A DNA stretch of 64,000 nt from Megachile rotundata (taxonomy: Eukaryota; Arthropoda; Insecta; Hymenoptera; Megachilidae). Made by a program: the position numbers and the translations under genes. The DNA is taken from contig NW_027473524.1 in NCBI RefSeq assembly GCF_050947335.1, positions 186,001 to 250,000 on the forward strand, read 5' to 3'. This document shows, piece after piece, positions 44,405 to 58,773 of this stretch (positions are counted from its first letter, which is position 1; every line of letters starts with the position of its first letter). The notes beneath the pieces are model-generated. The model had not been told where the DNA came from. It saw only the letters and a program-made list of their open reading frames with translations, and did not search any database.

Positions 44405-44481
44405 TTTTTTTTTTTTTTTTTTTTTTGAGGGAGGGAGGGGAAATGCGTTACGCACACCCAGGGAGGCTACCGCTTGGGTAA
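44405..44481 (-). mobile_element. Short retroposed insert with poly-A tail, copy 1
   Basis: Interrupts a monomer. On + it is a run of 22 T (44405-44426) followed by a 55-nt core of about 62% GC starting gagggagggaggggaaatgc and ending cgcttgggtaa. The repeated atagaacgacagtt at 44393-44406 and 44482-44495 is a target-site duplication of 12-14 bp; its last two T are ambiguous with the poly-T. Read on the minus strand it is 5'-core-poly(A)-3', typical of target-primed retroposition of a 5'-truncated LINE 3' end or a SINE-like RNA. The core holds a near-palindrome (tgcgt/acgca around one T). I do not recognise the family, and there is no coding capacity. Confidence 0.8.
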
Positions 44482-44495
44482 ATAGAACGACAGTT

Positions 44496-46479
44496 ACTAT
44501 ACTTATTATTCTTATTATTATCAATCTAACTCATATTATTATTATTAGCCATATTATGCGTAAATGATCGATAGAACGACAATTACTATACTTATTACTC
44601 TTATTATTATCAATCTGACTCATATTATTAGCCATACTATGCTTATATGGTCGACAGAACGAAAATTACTATACTTATTACACTCACTGTTATCAATCTA
44701 ACACATATCATTAACCATATTATGCAAATTTGATCGATAGAACGACAATCACTATACTTATTACTCTTATTATTATCAACCTAACTCATATTATCAGCCA
44801 TATTATGCTTAAATGATCGATAGAGCGACAATTAGTATACCTATTACTCTTATTATTATCAACCTAACTCATATTATTATCCATATTATTCTTATAGGAT
44901 CGATAGAACGACAATCACTATACTTATTACTCTTATTATTATGAATCTAACTCATATTATTAACCATATTATGCAGATATGATCGATAGAACTACAATTA
45001 CTATACTCATTACTCTTATTATTATCAATCTAACTCATATTATTACCCATATTATGCTTATATGATCGATAGAACGACAATTACTGTACTTATTACTCTT
45101 ATCATTATCGATCTAACTCATATTATCAGCCATGTTATGCTTAAATGATCGATAGAACGACAATTACTATACCTATTACTCTTATTATTATCAACCTAAC
45201 TCATATTATTATCCATATTATTCTTATAGGATCGATAGAACGACAATTACTATACTTATTACTCTTATTATTATGAATCTAACACATATTATTAACCATA
45301 TTATGCAAATTTGATCGATAGAACGACAATTACTATACTTATTACTCTCATTATTATCAATCTAACTCATATTATTAGCCATATTATGCTTATATGATCG
45401 ACAGAACGACAATTACTATACTTATTACACTCACTGCTATCAATCTAACTCATATTATTATACATATTATGCTTATATGATCGACAGAACGACAATTACT
45501 ATAGTTATTACTCTTATTATTATCAATCTAACTCATATTATTAGCCATACTATGCTTATATGATCGACAGAACGACAATTACTATACTTATTACACTCAC
45601 TGTTATCAATCTAACTCATATTATTACCCATATTATGCTTATATGATCGATAGAACGACAATTACTGTACTTATTACTCTTATCATTATCGATCTAACTC
45701 ATATTATCAGCCATATTATGCTTAAATGATCGATAGAACGACAATTACTATACCTATTACTCTTATTATTATCAACCTAACTCATATTATTATCCATTTT
45801 ATTCTTATAGGATCGATAGAACGACAATTACTATACTTATTACTCGTATTATTATGAATCTAACACATATTATTAACCATATTATGCAAATTTGATCGAT
45901 AGAACGACAATCACTATACTTATAACTCTTATTATTATCACCCTAACTCATATTATTAGCCATATTATGCTTAAATGATAGATAGAACAACAATTACTAT
46001 ACTTATTATTCTTATTTTTATCAACCTAACTCATATTATTAGCCATATTATGCGTATATGATCGATAGAACGAGAATTACTATACTCATTACTCTTATTA
46101 TTATCAATCTAACACATATTATTAGCCATATTATGCTTATATGATCGACAGAACGACAATTACTATACTTATTACACTCACTGTTGTCAATATAACTCAT
46201 ATTACTAACCATATTATGCAAATGTGATCGATAGTACGACAATCACTATACTTATTACTCTTATTATTATCAACCTAACTCATATTATCAGCCATATTAT
46301 GCTTAAATGATCGGTAGAACGACAATTACTATACTTATTACTCTTATTATTATGAATCTAACTCATATTATTAACCATATTATGCAGATATGATCGATAG
46401 AACGAGAATTACTATACTCATTACTCTTATTATTATCAACCTAACTCATATTATTAGCCATATTATGCTTATATGATCG
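44496..46479 (-). repeat. Satellite between inserts 1 and 2, with a 7-mer duplication
   Basis: All 83-bp-family monomers. About 44.50-45.2 kb resembles 46.59-47.3 kb (downstream of insert 2) and 51.26-51.7 kb (downstream of insert 3), sharing attattattatta, tatggtcgacagaacgaaa, aatctaacacatat and cttataggatcgatag. The tattacccatattatgc monomer at 45041 and 45622, 581 bp apart (7 x 83), marks a local seven-monomer duplication. The segment 46.02-46.43 kb resembles 53.88-54.30 kb. Confidence 0.75.
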
Positions 46480-46491
46480 ATAGAACGACAG

Positions 46492-46493
46492 TT

Positions 46494-46524
<31 letters not shown>

Positions 46525-46574
46525 AGGGAGGGGAAATGCGTTACGCACACCCAGGGAGGCTACCGCTTGGGTAA
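46492..46574 (-). mobile_element. Short retroposed insert with poly-A tail, copy 2
   Basis: Same element in the same monomer position: 28 T (46492-46519), then an identical 55-nt core to 46574, with atagaacgacagtt at 46480-46493 and 46575-46588. Downstream it shares the attattattatta expansion found after every copy. Upstream it differs: the preceding monomer boundary reads gaacgagaattactatactc rather than the cacgacatttctatacc that precedes the other three copies. This copy therefore probably joins different satellite through an exchange close to its left side. Confidence 0.8.
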
Positions 46575-47045
46575 ATAGAACGACAGTTACTATACTTATT
46601 ATTCTTATTATTATGAATCTAACTCATATTATTATTATTAGCCATATTATGCGTAAATGATCGATAGAACGACAATTACTATACTTGTTCCTCTTATTAT
46701 TATCAATCTAACTCATATTATTAGCCATACTATGCTTATATGGTCGACAGAACGAAAATTACTATACTTATTACACTCACTGTTATCAATCTAACACATA
46801 TTATTAACCATATTATGCAAATTTGATCGATAGAACGACAATCACTATACTTATTACTCTTATTATTATCAACCTAACTCATATTATCAGCCATATTATG
46901 CTTAAATGATCGATAGAACAACAATTAGTATACCTATTACTCTTATTATTATCAACCTAACTCATATTATGATCCATATTATTCTTATAGGATCGATAGG
47001 ACGACAATCACTATACTTATTACTCTTATTATTATGAATCTAACT

Positions 47046-50032
47046 CATATTATTAACCATATTATGCAGATATGATCGATAGAACTACAATTACTATACT
47101 CATTACTCTTATTATTATCAATCTAACTCATATTATTACCCATATTATGCTTATATGATCGATAGGACGACAATTACTGTACTTATTACTCTTATCATTA
47201 TCGATCTAACTCATATTATCAGCCATATTATGCTTAAATGATCGATAGAACGACAATTACTATACCCATTACTCTTATTATTATCAACCTAACTCATATT
47301 ATTATCCATATTATTCTTATAGGGTCGATAGAACGACAATTACTATACTTATTACTCTTATTATTATGAATCTAACACATATTATTAACCATATTATGCA
47401 AATTTGATCGATAGAACGACAATCACTATACTTATAACTCTTATTATTATCACCCTAACTCATATTATTAGCCATATTATGCTTAAATGATCGATAGAAC
47501 GACAATTACTATACTTATTATTTTTATTTTTATCAACCTAACTCATATTATTAGCCATATTATGCGTATATGATCGATAAAACGACAATTAGTATACTCA
47601 TTACTCTTATTATTATCAATCTAACTCATATTATTAGCCCTATTATGCTTATGTGATCGATATAACGACAATTACTATACTTATTACTCTTATTATTATC
47701 AATCTAACTCATATTATCAGCCATATTATGCTTAAATGATCGATAGAACGACAATTACTATACCTATTACTCTTATTATTATCAACCTAACTCATATTAT
47801 TATCCATATTATTCTTATAGGGTCGATAGAACGACAATTACTATACTTATTACTCTTATTATTATGAATCTAACACATATTATTAACCATATTATGCAAA
47901 TTTGATCGATAGAACGACAATCACTATACTTATAACTCTTATTATTATCACCCTAACTCATATTATTAGCCATATTATGCTTAAATGATCGATAGAACGA
48001 CAATTACTATACTTATTATTCTTATTTTTATCAACCTAACTCATATTATTAGCCATATTATGCGTATATGATCGATAAAACGACAATTAGTATACTCATT
48101 ACTCTTATTATTATCAATCTAACTCATATTATTAGCCCTATTATGCTTATGTGATCGATATAACGACAATTACTATACTTATTACTCTTATTATTATCAA
48201 TCTAACTCATATCGTTAGCCATATTATGCTTATATGATCGTCAGAACGACAATTACTATCCTTATTATTCTTACTATTATCAATCTAACTCATATTATTA
48301 GACATATTATGCTTATATGATCGATAGAACGACAATTACTATACTTATTACTCTTATTATTATCAATCTAACTCATATTGTTAGCCATATTATGCTTATA
48401 TGATCGTCAGAACGACAATTACTATCCTTATTATTCTTACTATTATCAATCTAACTCATATTATTAACCATATTATGTAGATATGATCGATAGAACGACA
48501 ATTACTATACTCATTGCTCTTATTATTATCAATCTAACTCATATTATTAACCATATTATGCAGATATGATCGATAGAACTACAATTACTATACTCATTAC
48601 TCTTATTATTATCAATCTAACTCATATTATTACCCATATTATGCTTATATGATCGATAGGACGACAATTACTGTACTTATTACTCTTATCATTATCGATC
48701 TAACTCATATTATCAGCCATATTATGCTTAAATGATCGATAGAACGACAATTACTATACCTATTACTCTTATTATTATCAACCTAACTCATATTATTATC
48801 CATATTATTCTTATAGGGTCGATAGAACGACAATTACTATACTTATTACTCTTATTATTATGAATCTAACACATATTATTAACCATATTATGCAAATTTG
48901 ATCGATAGAACGACAATCACTATACTTATAACTCTTATTATTATCACCCTAACTCATATTATTAGCCATATTATGCTTAAATGATCGATAGAACGACAAT
49001 TACTATACTTATTATTTTTATTTTTATCAACCTAACTCATATTATTAGCCATATTATGCGTATATGATCGATAAACGACAATTAGTATACTCATTACTCT
49101 TATTATTATCAATCTAACTCATATTATTAGCCCTATTATGCTTATGTGATCGATATAACGACAATTACTATACTTATTACTCTTATTATTATCAATCTAA
49201 CTCATATTATCAGCCATATTATGCTTAAATGATCGATAGAACGACAATTACTATACCTATTACTCTTATTATTATCAACCTAACTCATATTATTATCCAT
49301 ATTATTCTTATAGGGTCGATAGAACGACAATTACTATACTTATTACTCTTATTATTATGAATCTAACACATATTATTAACCATATTATGCAAATTTGATC
49401 GATAGAACGACAATCACTATACTTATAACTCTTATTATTATCACCCTAACTCATATTATTAGCCATATTATGCTTAAATGATCGATAGAACGACAATTAC
49501 TATACTTATTATTCTTATTTTTATCAACCTAACTCATATTATTAGCCATATTATGCGTATATGATCGATAAAACGACAACTAGTATACTCATTACTCTTA
49601 TTGTTATCAATCTAACTCATATTATTAGCCCTATTATGCTTATGTGATCGATATAACGACAATTACTATACTTATTACTCTTATTATTATCAATCTAACT
49701 CATATCGTTAGCCATATTATGCTTATATGATCGTCAGAACGACAATTACTATCCTTATTATTCTTACTATTATCAATCTAACTCATATTATTAGACATAT
49801 TATGCTTATATGATCGATAGAACGACAATTACTATACTTATTACTCTTATTATTATCAATCTAACTCATATTGTTAGCCATATTATGCTTATATGATCGT
49901 CAGAACGACAATTACTATCCTTATTATTCTTACTATTATCAATCTAACTCATATTATTAACCATATTATGTAGATATGATCGATAGAACGACAATTACTA
50001 TACTCATTGCTCTTATTATTATCAATCTAACT
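47046..50032 (-). repeat. 18-monomer HOR, two copies (1494 and 1493 bp)
   Basis: Copy 1 is about 47046-48539 and copy 2 about 48540-50032. Markers: gataggacgacaattactgt at 47161 and 48655 (1494 bp = 18 x 83); atatcgttagccat at 48209 and 49702 (1493 bp). Copy 2 is one base short because of a deletion near 49073 (gataaacgaca where copy 1 has gataaaacgaca). The match runs slightly into a third copy and breaks near 50124, where tattagccat replaces tattacccat. A related atatcgttag monomer also occurs at 40591. Confidence 0.85.
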
Positions 50033-50339
50033 CATATTATTAACCATATTATGCAGATATGATCGATAGAACTACAATTACTATACTCATTACTCTTATT
50101 ATTATCAATCTAACTCATATTATTAGCCATATTATGCTTATATGATCGATAGAACGACAATTACTATACTTATTACTCTCATTATTATCAATCTAACTCA
50201 TATCATTAGCCATATTATGCTTAAATGATCGATAGAACAACAATTACTATACTTATTACTCTTATTATTATCAATCTAACTCATACTATTAGCCATATTA
50301 TGCTTATGTGAACGATAGAACGACAATTACTATACTTAT

Positions 50340-51310
50340 TACTCTTATTATTATCAATCTAACTCATATTATTAGCCATATTATGCTTATATGATCGACA
50401 GAACGACAATTACTATACTTATTACACTCACTGCTATCAATCTAACTCATATTATTATACATATTATGCTTATATGATCGACAGAACGACAATTACTATA
50501 GTTATTACACTCACTATTATCAATCTAACTCATATTATTAACCATATTATGCAAATATGATCGATAGAACGACAATTACTATACTTATTACTCTTATTAC
50601 TCTTATTATTATCGATCTAACTCATATTATTAGACATATTATGCTTATATGATCGATAGAACGACAATTACTATACTTATTACTCTTATTATTATCAATC
50701 TAACTCGTATCATTGGCCATATTATTCTTATGTGATCGACAGAACGACAATTACTATACTTGTTACTCTTATTATTATCAATCTAACTCGTATTATTAGC
50801 CATATTATGCTTATATGATCGATAGAAGGACAATTACTATACTTATCATTCTTATTTTTAGCAACCTAACTCATATTAGTAGCCATATTATGCTTAAATG
50901 ATCGATAGAACGACGATTACTATACTTATTACTCTTATTATCATCAATCTAACTCATATTATTAACCATATTATGCTAATATGATCGATAAAACGACAAT
51001 TACTATACTTATGACACTCACTATTATCAATCTAACTCATATTATTAAAAATATTATGCAGATATGATCGATAGCACGACATTTCTATACCTATTACTCT
51101 TATTATTATCAACCTAACTCATATTATTAGCCATATTATGCTTATATGATCGATAGAACGACAGTTTTTTTTTTTTTTTTTTTTTTTTGAGGGAGGGAGG
51201 GGAAATGCGTTACGCACACCCAGGGAGGCTACCGCTTGGGTAAATAGAACGACAGTTACTATACTTATTATTCTTATTATTATGAATCTAACTCATATTA
51301 TTATTATTAG
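50340..51310 (-). repeat. About 0.97-kb segment carrying insert 3, copied at +2179 bp
   Basis: Matches about 52519-53489. Both contain, in order, the atacatattatgc monomer, a 92-bp unit (cttattattatcgatc anchors at 50602 and 52781), a tcattggccatattattc monomer, an attattaaaaatattatg monomer, an 82-bp cacgacatttctatacc unit and the poly-T insert. Differences are few, such as actgctatc versus actgttatc. The first half of the segment also resembles the 1595-bp HOR at 41-44 kb. Confidence 0.8.
51165..51243 (-). mobile_element. Short retroposed insert with poly-A tail, copy 3
   Basis: 24 T (51165-51188) and an identical 55-nt core to 51243, with atagaacgacagtt at 51153-51166 and 51244-51257. It is preceded by the 82-bp monomer with cacgacatttctatacc and followed by the attattattatta expansion. 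It lies within a roughly 0.97-kb segment that is repeated 2179 bp to the right with copy 4. Confidence 0.8.
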
Positions 51311-52518
51311 CCATATTATGCGTAAATGATCGATAGAACGACAATTACTATACTTATTACTCTTATTATTATCAATCTAACTCATATTATTAGCCATACT
51401 ATGCTTATATGGTCGACAGAACGAAAATTGCTATACTTATTACACTCACCGTTATCAATCTAACACATATTATTAACCATATTATGCAAATTTGATCGAT
51501 AGAACGACAATCACTATACTTATTACTCTTATTATTATCAACCTAACTCATATTATCAGCCATATTATGCTTAAATGATCGATAGAACGACAATTAGTAT
51601 ACCTATTACTCTTATTATTATCAACCTAACTCATATTATTATCCATATTATTCTTATAGGATCGATAGAACGACAATCACTATACTTATTACTCTTATTA
51701 TTATGAATCTAACACATGTTATTAACCATATTATGCAAATTTGATCGATAGAACGACAATCACTATACTTATAACTCCTATTATTATCACCCTAACTCAT
51801 ATTATTAGCCATATTATGCTTAAATGATCGATAGAACGACAATTACTATACTTATTATTCTTATTTTTATCAACCTATCTCATATTATTAGCCATATTAT
51901 GCTTAAATGATCGATAGAACGACAATTACTATACTTATTACTCTTATTATTATCAATCTAACTCATATTATTAAAAATATTATGCAGATATGATCGATAG
52001 GACGACATTTCTATACCTATTACTCTTATCATTATCAACCTAACTCATATTATTAGCCTTATTATGCTTATATGATCGATAGAACGACAATTACTATACT
52101 TATTATTCTTATTATTATCAATCTAACTCATATTATTAGCCATATTACGCTTAAATGATCGATAGAACGATAATTACTATACTTATTACTCTTATTATTA
52201 TCAATCTAACTCATATTATTAGCCATACTATGCTTATATGATCGACAGAACGACAATTACTATACTTATTACACTCACTGTTATCAATCTAACTCATATT
52301 ATTAACCATATTATGCTTATATGATCGATAGAAAGATAATTACTATACTTATTACACTCACTATTATCAATCTAACTCATATTATTAACCATATTATGCA
52401 GATATGATCTATAGACCGACAATTACTATACTCATTACTCTTATTATTATCAATCTAACTCATATTATTAGCCATATTATGCTTATATGATCGATAGAAA
52501 GATAATTACTATACTCAT
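51311..52518 (-). repeat. Satellite between the two insert-bearing segments
   Basis: Ordinary minus-oriented monomers, not part of the 2179-bp-offset match. It has one 82-bp unit (gacgacatttctatacc near 52001), a catattacgcttaaatg monomer near 52141 that recurs near 58555, and gatctatagaccgac near 52406 that recurs near 53761. I see nothing else here. Confidence 0.75.
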
Positions 52519-53341
52519 TACTCTTATTATTATCAATCTAACTCATATTATTAGCCATATTATGCTTATATGATCGACAGAACGACAATTACTATACTTA
52601 TTACACTCACTGTTATCAATCTAACTCATATTATTATACATATTATGCTTATATGATCGACAGAACGACAATTACTATAGTTATTACACTCACTATTATC
52701 AATCTAACTCATATTATTAACCATATTATGCAAATATGATCGATAGAACGACAATTACTATACTTATTACTCTTATTACTCTTATTATTATCGATCTAAC
52801 TCATATTATTAGACATATTATGCTTATATGATCGATAGAACGACAATTACTATACTTATTACTCTTATTATTATCAATCTAACTCGTATCATTGGCCATA
52901 TTATTCTTATGTGATCGACAGAACGACAATTACTATACTTGTTACTCTTATTATTATCAATCTAACTCGTATTATTAGCCATATTATGCTTATATGATCG
53001 ATAGAAGGACAATTACTATACTTATCATTCTTATTTTTAGCAACCTAACTCATATTAGTAGCCATATTATGCTTAAATGATCGATAGAACGACAATTACT
53101 ATACTTATTACTCTTATTATCATCAATCTAACTCATATTATTAACCATATTATGCTAATATGATCGATAAAACGACAATTACTATACTTATGACACTCAC
53201 TATTATCAATCTAACTCATATTATTAAAAATATTATGCAGATATGATCGATAGCACGACATTTCTATACCTATTACTCTTATTATTATCAACCTAACTCA
53301 TATTATTAGCCATATTATGCTTATATGGTCGATAGAACGAC

Positions 53342-53343
<2 letters not shown>

Positions 53344-53377
<34 letters not shown>

Positions 53378-53427
53378 AGGGAGGGGAAATGCGTTACGCA
53401 CACCCAGGGAGGCTACCGCTTGGGTAA
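53344..53427 (-). mobile_element. Short retroposed insert with poly-A tail, copy 4
   Basis: 29 T (53344-53372), the longest tract of the four, and an identical 55-nt core to 53427, with atagaacgacagtt at 53332-53345 and 53428-53441. The upstream satellite matches that of copy 3 at a 2179-bp offset, with a private atatggtcgatag change. A 62-codon open stretch at 53325-53513 on + passes through the poly-T and is an accident of this insertion. Confidence 0.8.
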
Positions 53428-53489
53428 ATAGAACGACAGTTACTATACTTATTATTCTTATTATTATGAATCTAACTCATATTATTATT

Positions 53490-56400
53490 ATTATCCATAT
53501 TATGCGTAAATGATCGATAGAACGACAATTACTATACTTATTACTCTTATTATTATCAATCTAACTCATATTATTAGCCATACTATGCCTATATGATCGA
53601 CAGAACGACAATTACTATACTTATTACACTCACTGTTATCAATCTAACTCATATTATTAACCATATTATGCTTATATGATCGATAGAAAGATAATTACTA
53701 TACTTATTACACTCACTATTATCAATCTAACTCATATTATTAACCATATTATGCAGATATGATCTATAGACCGACAATTACTATACTCATTACTCTTATT
53801 ATTATCAATCTAACTCATATTAGTAGCCATATTATGCTTAAATGATCGATAGAACGACAATTACTATACTTATTATTCTTATTTTTATCAACCTAACTCA
53901 TATTATTAGCCATATTATGCGTATATGATCGATAGAACGAGAATTACTATACTCATTACTCTTATTATTATCAATCTAACTCATATTATTAGCCATATTA
54001 TGCTTATATGATCGACAGAACGACAATTACTATACTTATTACACTCACTGTTATCAATATAACTCATATTACTAACCATATTATGCAAATGTGATCGATA
54101 GTACGACAATCACTATACTTATTACTCTTATTATTATCAACCTAACTCATATTATCAGCCATATTATGCTTAAATGATCGTTAGAACGACAATTACTATA
54201 CTTATTACTCTTATTATTATGAATCTAACTCATATTATTAACCATATTATGCAGATATGATCGATAGAACGAGAATTACTATACTCATTACTCTTATTAT
54301 TATCAATCTAACTCATATTATTAGCCATATTATGCTTATATGATCGACAGAACGACAATTACTATACTTATTACACTTACTATTATCAATCTAACTCATA
54401 TTATTAGCCATATTATGCAAATTTGATCGATAGAACGACAATCACTATACTTATAACTCTTATTATTATCACCCTAACTCATATTATTAGCCATATTATG
54501 CTTATATGATCGACAGAACGACAATTACTATACTTATTACACTTACTATTATCAATCTAACTCATATTATTAGCCATATTATGCTTATATAATCGATAGA
54601 ACGACAATTACTATACTTATCATTCTTATTTTTAGCAACCTAACTCATATTAGTAGCCATATTATGCTTAAATGATCGATAGAACGACAATTACTATACT
54701 TATTACTCTTATTATTATCAATCTAACTCATATTATTAACCATATTATGCTAATATGATCGATAAAACGACAATTACTATACTTATTACACTCACTATTA
54801 TCAATCTAACTCATATTATTAAAAATATTATGCAGATATGATCGATAGCACGACATTTCTATACCTATTACTCTTATTATTGTCAACCTAACTCATATTA
54901 TTATCCATATTATGCAAATTTGATCGATAGAACGACAATCACTATACTTATAACTCTTATTATTATCACCCTAACTCATATTATTAGCCATATTATGCTT
55001 ATATGATCGACAGAACGACAATTACTATACTTATTACACTTACTATTATCAATCTAACTCATATTATTAGCCATATTATGCTTATATAATCGATAGAACG
55101 ACAATTACTATACTTATCATTCTTATTTTTAGCAACCTAACTCATATTAGTAGCCATATTATGCTTAAATGATCGATAGAACGACAATTACTATACTTAT
55201 TACTCTTATTATTATCAATCTAACTCATATTATTAAAAATATTATGCAGATATGATCGATAGGACGACATTTCTATACCTATTACTCTTATTATTATCAA
55301 CCTAACTCATATTATCAGCCATATTATGCTTAAATGATCGATAGAACGACAATTACTATACCTATTACTCTTATTATTATCAACCTAACTCATATTATTA
55401 TCCATATTATTCTTATAGGATCGATAGAACGACAATTACTATACTTATTACTCTTATTATTATGAATCTAACACATATTATTAACCATATTATGCAAATT
55501 TGATCGATAGAACGACAATCACTATACTTATAACTCTTATTATTATCACCCTAACTCATATTATTAGCCATATTATGCTTAAATGATCGATAGAACGACA
55601 ATTACTATACTTATTATTCTTATTTTTATCAACCTAACTCATATTATTAGCCATATTATGCGTATATGATCGATAGAACGAGAATTACTATACTCATTAC
55701 TCTTATTATTATCAATCTAACTCATATTATTAGCCATATTATGCTTATATGATCGACAGAACGACAATTACTATACTTATTACACTCACTGTTATCAATA
55801 TAACTCATATTACTAACCATATTATGCAAATGTGATCGATAGTACGACAATCACTATACTTATTACTCTTATTATTATCAACCTAACTCATATTATCAGC
55901 CATATTATGCTTAAATGATCGTTAGAACGACAATTACTATACTTATTACTCTTATTATTATGAATCTAACTCATATTATTAACCATATTATGCAGATATG
56001 ATCGATAGAACGAGAATTACTATACTCATTACTCTTATTATTATCAATCTAACTCATATTATTAGCCATATTATGCTTATATGATCGACAGAACGACAAT
56101 TACTATACTTATTACACTTACTATTATCAATCTAACTCATATTATTAGCCATATTATGCAAATTTGATCGATAGAACGACAATCACTATACTTATAACTC
56201 TTATTATTATCACCCTAACTCATATTATTAGCCATATTATGCTTATATGATCGACAAAACGACAATTACTATACTTATTACACTTACTATTATCAATCTA
56301 ACTCATATTGTTAGCCATATTATGCTTATATAATCGATAGAACGACAATTACTATACTTATCATTCTTATTTTTAGCAACCTAACTCATATTAGTAGCCA

Positions 56401-58773
56401 TATTATGCTTAAATGATCGATAGAACGACAATTACTATACTTATTACTCTTATTATTATCAATCTAACTCATATTATTAACCATATTATGCTAATATGAT
56501 CGATAAAACGACAATTACTATACTTATTACACTCACTATTATCAATCTAACTCATATTATTAAAAATATTATGCAGATATGATCGATAGCACGACATTTC
56601 TATACCTATTACTCTTATTATTGTCAACCTAACTCATATTATTATCCATATTATTCTTATAGGATCGATAGAACGACAATTACTATACCTATTACTCTTA
56701 TTATTATGAATCTAACACATATTATTAACCATATTATGCAAATTTGATCGATAGAACGACAATCACTATACTTATAACTCTTATTATTATCACCCTAACT
56801 CATATTATTAGCCATATTATGCTTAAATGATCGATAGAACGACAATTACTATACTTATTATTCTTATTTTTATCAACCTAACTCATATTATTAGCCATAT
56901 TATGCGTATATGATCGATAGAACGAGAATTACTATACTCATTACTCTTATTATTATCAATCTAACTCATATTATTAGCCATATTATGCTTATATGATCGA
57001 CAGAACGACAATTACTACACTTATTACACTCACTGTTATCAATATAACTCATATTACTAACCATATTATGCAAATGTGATCGATAGTACGACAATCACTA
57101 TACTTATTACTCTTATTATTATCAACCTAACTCATATTATCAGCCATATTATGCTTAAATGATCGTTAGAACGACAATTACTATACTTATTACTCTTATT
57201 ATTATGAATCTAACTCATATTATTAACCATATTATGCAGATATGATCGATAGAACGAGAATTACTATACTCATTACTCTTATTATTATCAATCTAACTCA
57301 TATTATTAGCCATATTATGCTTATATGATCGACAGAACGACAATTACTATACTTATTACACTTACTATTATCAATCTAACTCATATTATTAGCCATATTA
57401 TGCTTATATGATCGATAGAACGACAATTACTATACTTATCATTCTTATTTTTAGCAACCTAACTCATATTAGTAGCCATATTATGCTTAAATGATCGATA
57501 GAACGACAATTACTATACTTATTACTCTTATTATTATCAATCTAACTCATATTATTAACCATATTATGCTAATATGATCGATAAAACGACAATTACTATA
57601 CTTATTACACTCACTATTATCAATCTAACTCATATTATTAAAAATATTATGCAGATATTATCGATAGCACGACATTTCTATACCTATTACTCTTATTATT
57701 ATCAACCTAACTCATATTATTAGCCATATTATGCTTATATGATCGATAGAACGACAATTACTATACTTATTACTCTTATTATTATCAATCTAACTCATAT
57801 TATTAGCCATACTGTGCTTATTTGATCGACAGAACGACAATTACTATACTTATTACACTCACTGTTATCAATCTAACTCATATTATTACCCATATTATGC
57901 TTATATGATCGATAGAACGACAATTACTGTACTTATTACTCTTATCATTATCGATCTAACTCATATTATCCGCCATATTATGCTTAAATGATCGATAGAA
58001 CGACAATTACTATACTTATTACTCTTATTATTATCAATCTAACTCATATTATTATCCATATTATTCTTATAGGATCGATAGAACGACAATTACTATACTT
58101 ATTACTCTTATTATTATGAATCTAACACATATTATTAACCATATTATGCAAATTTGATCGATAGAACGACAATCACTATACTTATAACTCTTATTATTAT
58201 CACCCTAACTCATATTATTAGCGATATTATGCTTAAATGATCGATAGAACGACAATTACTATACTTATTATTCTTATTTTTATCAACCTATCTCATATTA
58301 TTAGCCATATTATGCTTAAATGATCGATAGAACGACAATTACTATACTTATTACTCTTATTATTATCAATCTAACTCATATTATTAAAAATATTATGCAG
58401 ATATGATCGATAGGACGACATTTCTATACCTATTACTCTTATTATTATCAACCTAACTCATATTATTAGCCTTATTATGCTTATATGATCGATAGAACGA
58501 CAATTACTATACTTATTATTCTTATTATTATCAATCTAACTCATATTATTAGCCATATTACGCTTAAATGATCGATAGAACGATAATTACTATACTTATT
58601 ACTCTTATTATTATCAATCTAACTCATATTATTAGCCATATTATGCTTATGTGATCGATAGAACGTCAATTACTATACTTATTACTCTTGTTGTTATCAA
58701 TCTAACTCATATTATTAACCATATTATGCTTATATGATCGATAGAAAGATAATTACTATACTTATTACACTCA
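53490..58773 (-). repeat. Satellite mosaic with 82-bp monomers
   Basis: Irregular reuse of a set of variant blocks. The gatcgttagaacgac monomer recurs with its ttagaacgac at 54181, 55922 and 57166 (spacings 1741 = 21 x 83 - 2 and 1244 = 15 x 83 - 1). The odd lengths come from 82-bp monomers reading acgacatttctatacc (attt at 54854, 55269, 56597, 57674 and 58420), where the common form reads acgacaattactatac. The spacings differ, so this is not one simple HOR. Confidence 0.75.

Noticed and set aside
44427..44481. tRNA or other small RNA gene in the GC-rich core
   Set aside because: At 55 nt it is too short for a tRNA, no B-box-like segment is visible and no cloverleaf could be drawn. Only a small near-palindrome is present.
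46048..46242. Open reading frame of 64 codons on the minus strand
   Set aside because: It lies wholly within 83-bp satellite units that chance to lack stops. The protein is only a translation of the repeat, and neighbouring monomers in the same frame have stops.
44405..53427. Poly-T tracts as sequencing or vector artefacts
   Set aside because: Each is followed by the same 55-nt core and bounded by a target-site duplication, which a technical homopolymer artefact would not produce. Only the exact tract lengths remain doubtful.
53325..53513. Open reading frame of 62 codons on the plus strand with a poly-phenylalanine run
   Set aside because: It starts in a satellite monomer (atatggtc variant), runs through the poly-T of insert 4 and back into satellite. 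The other insert copies do not keep it open, and the element is oriented on the opposite strand.
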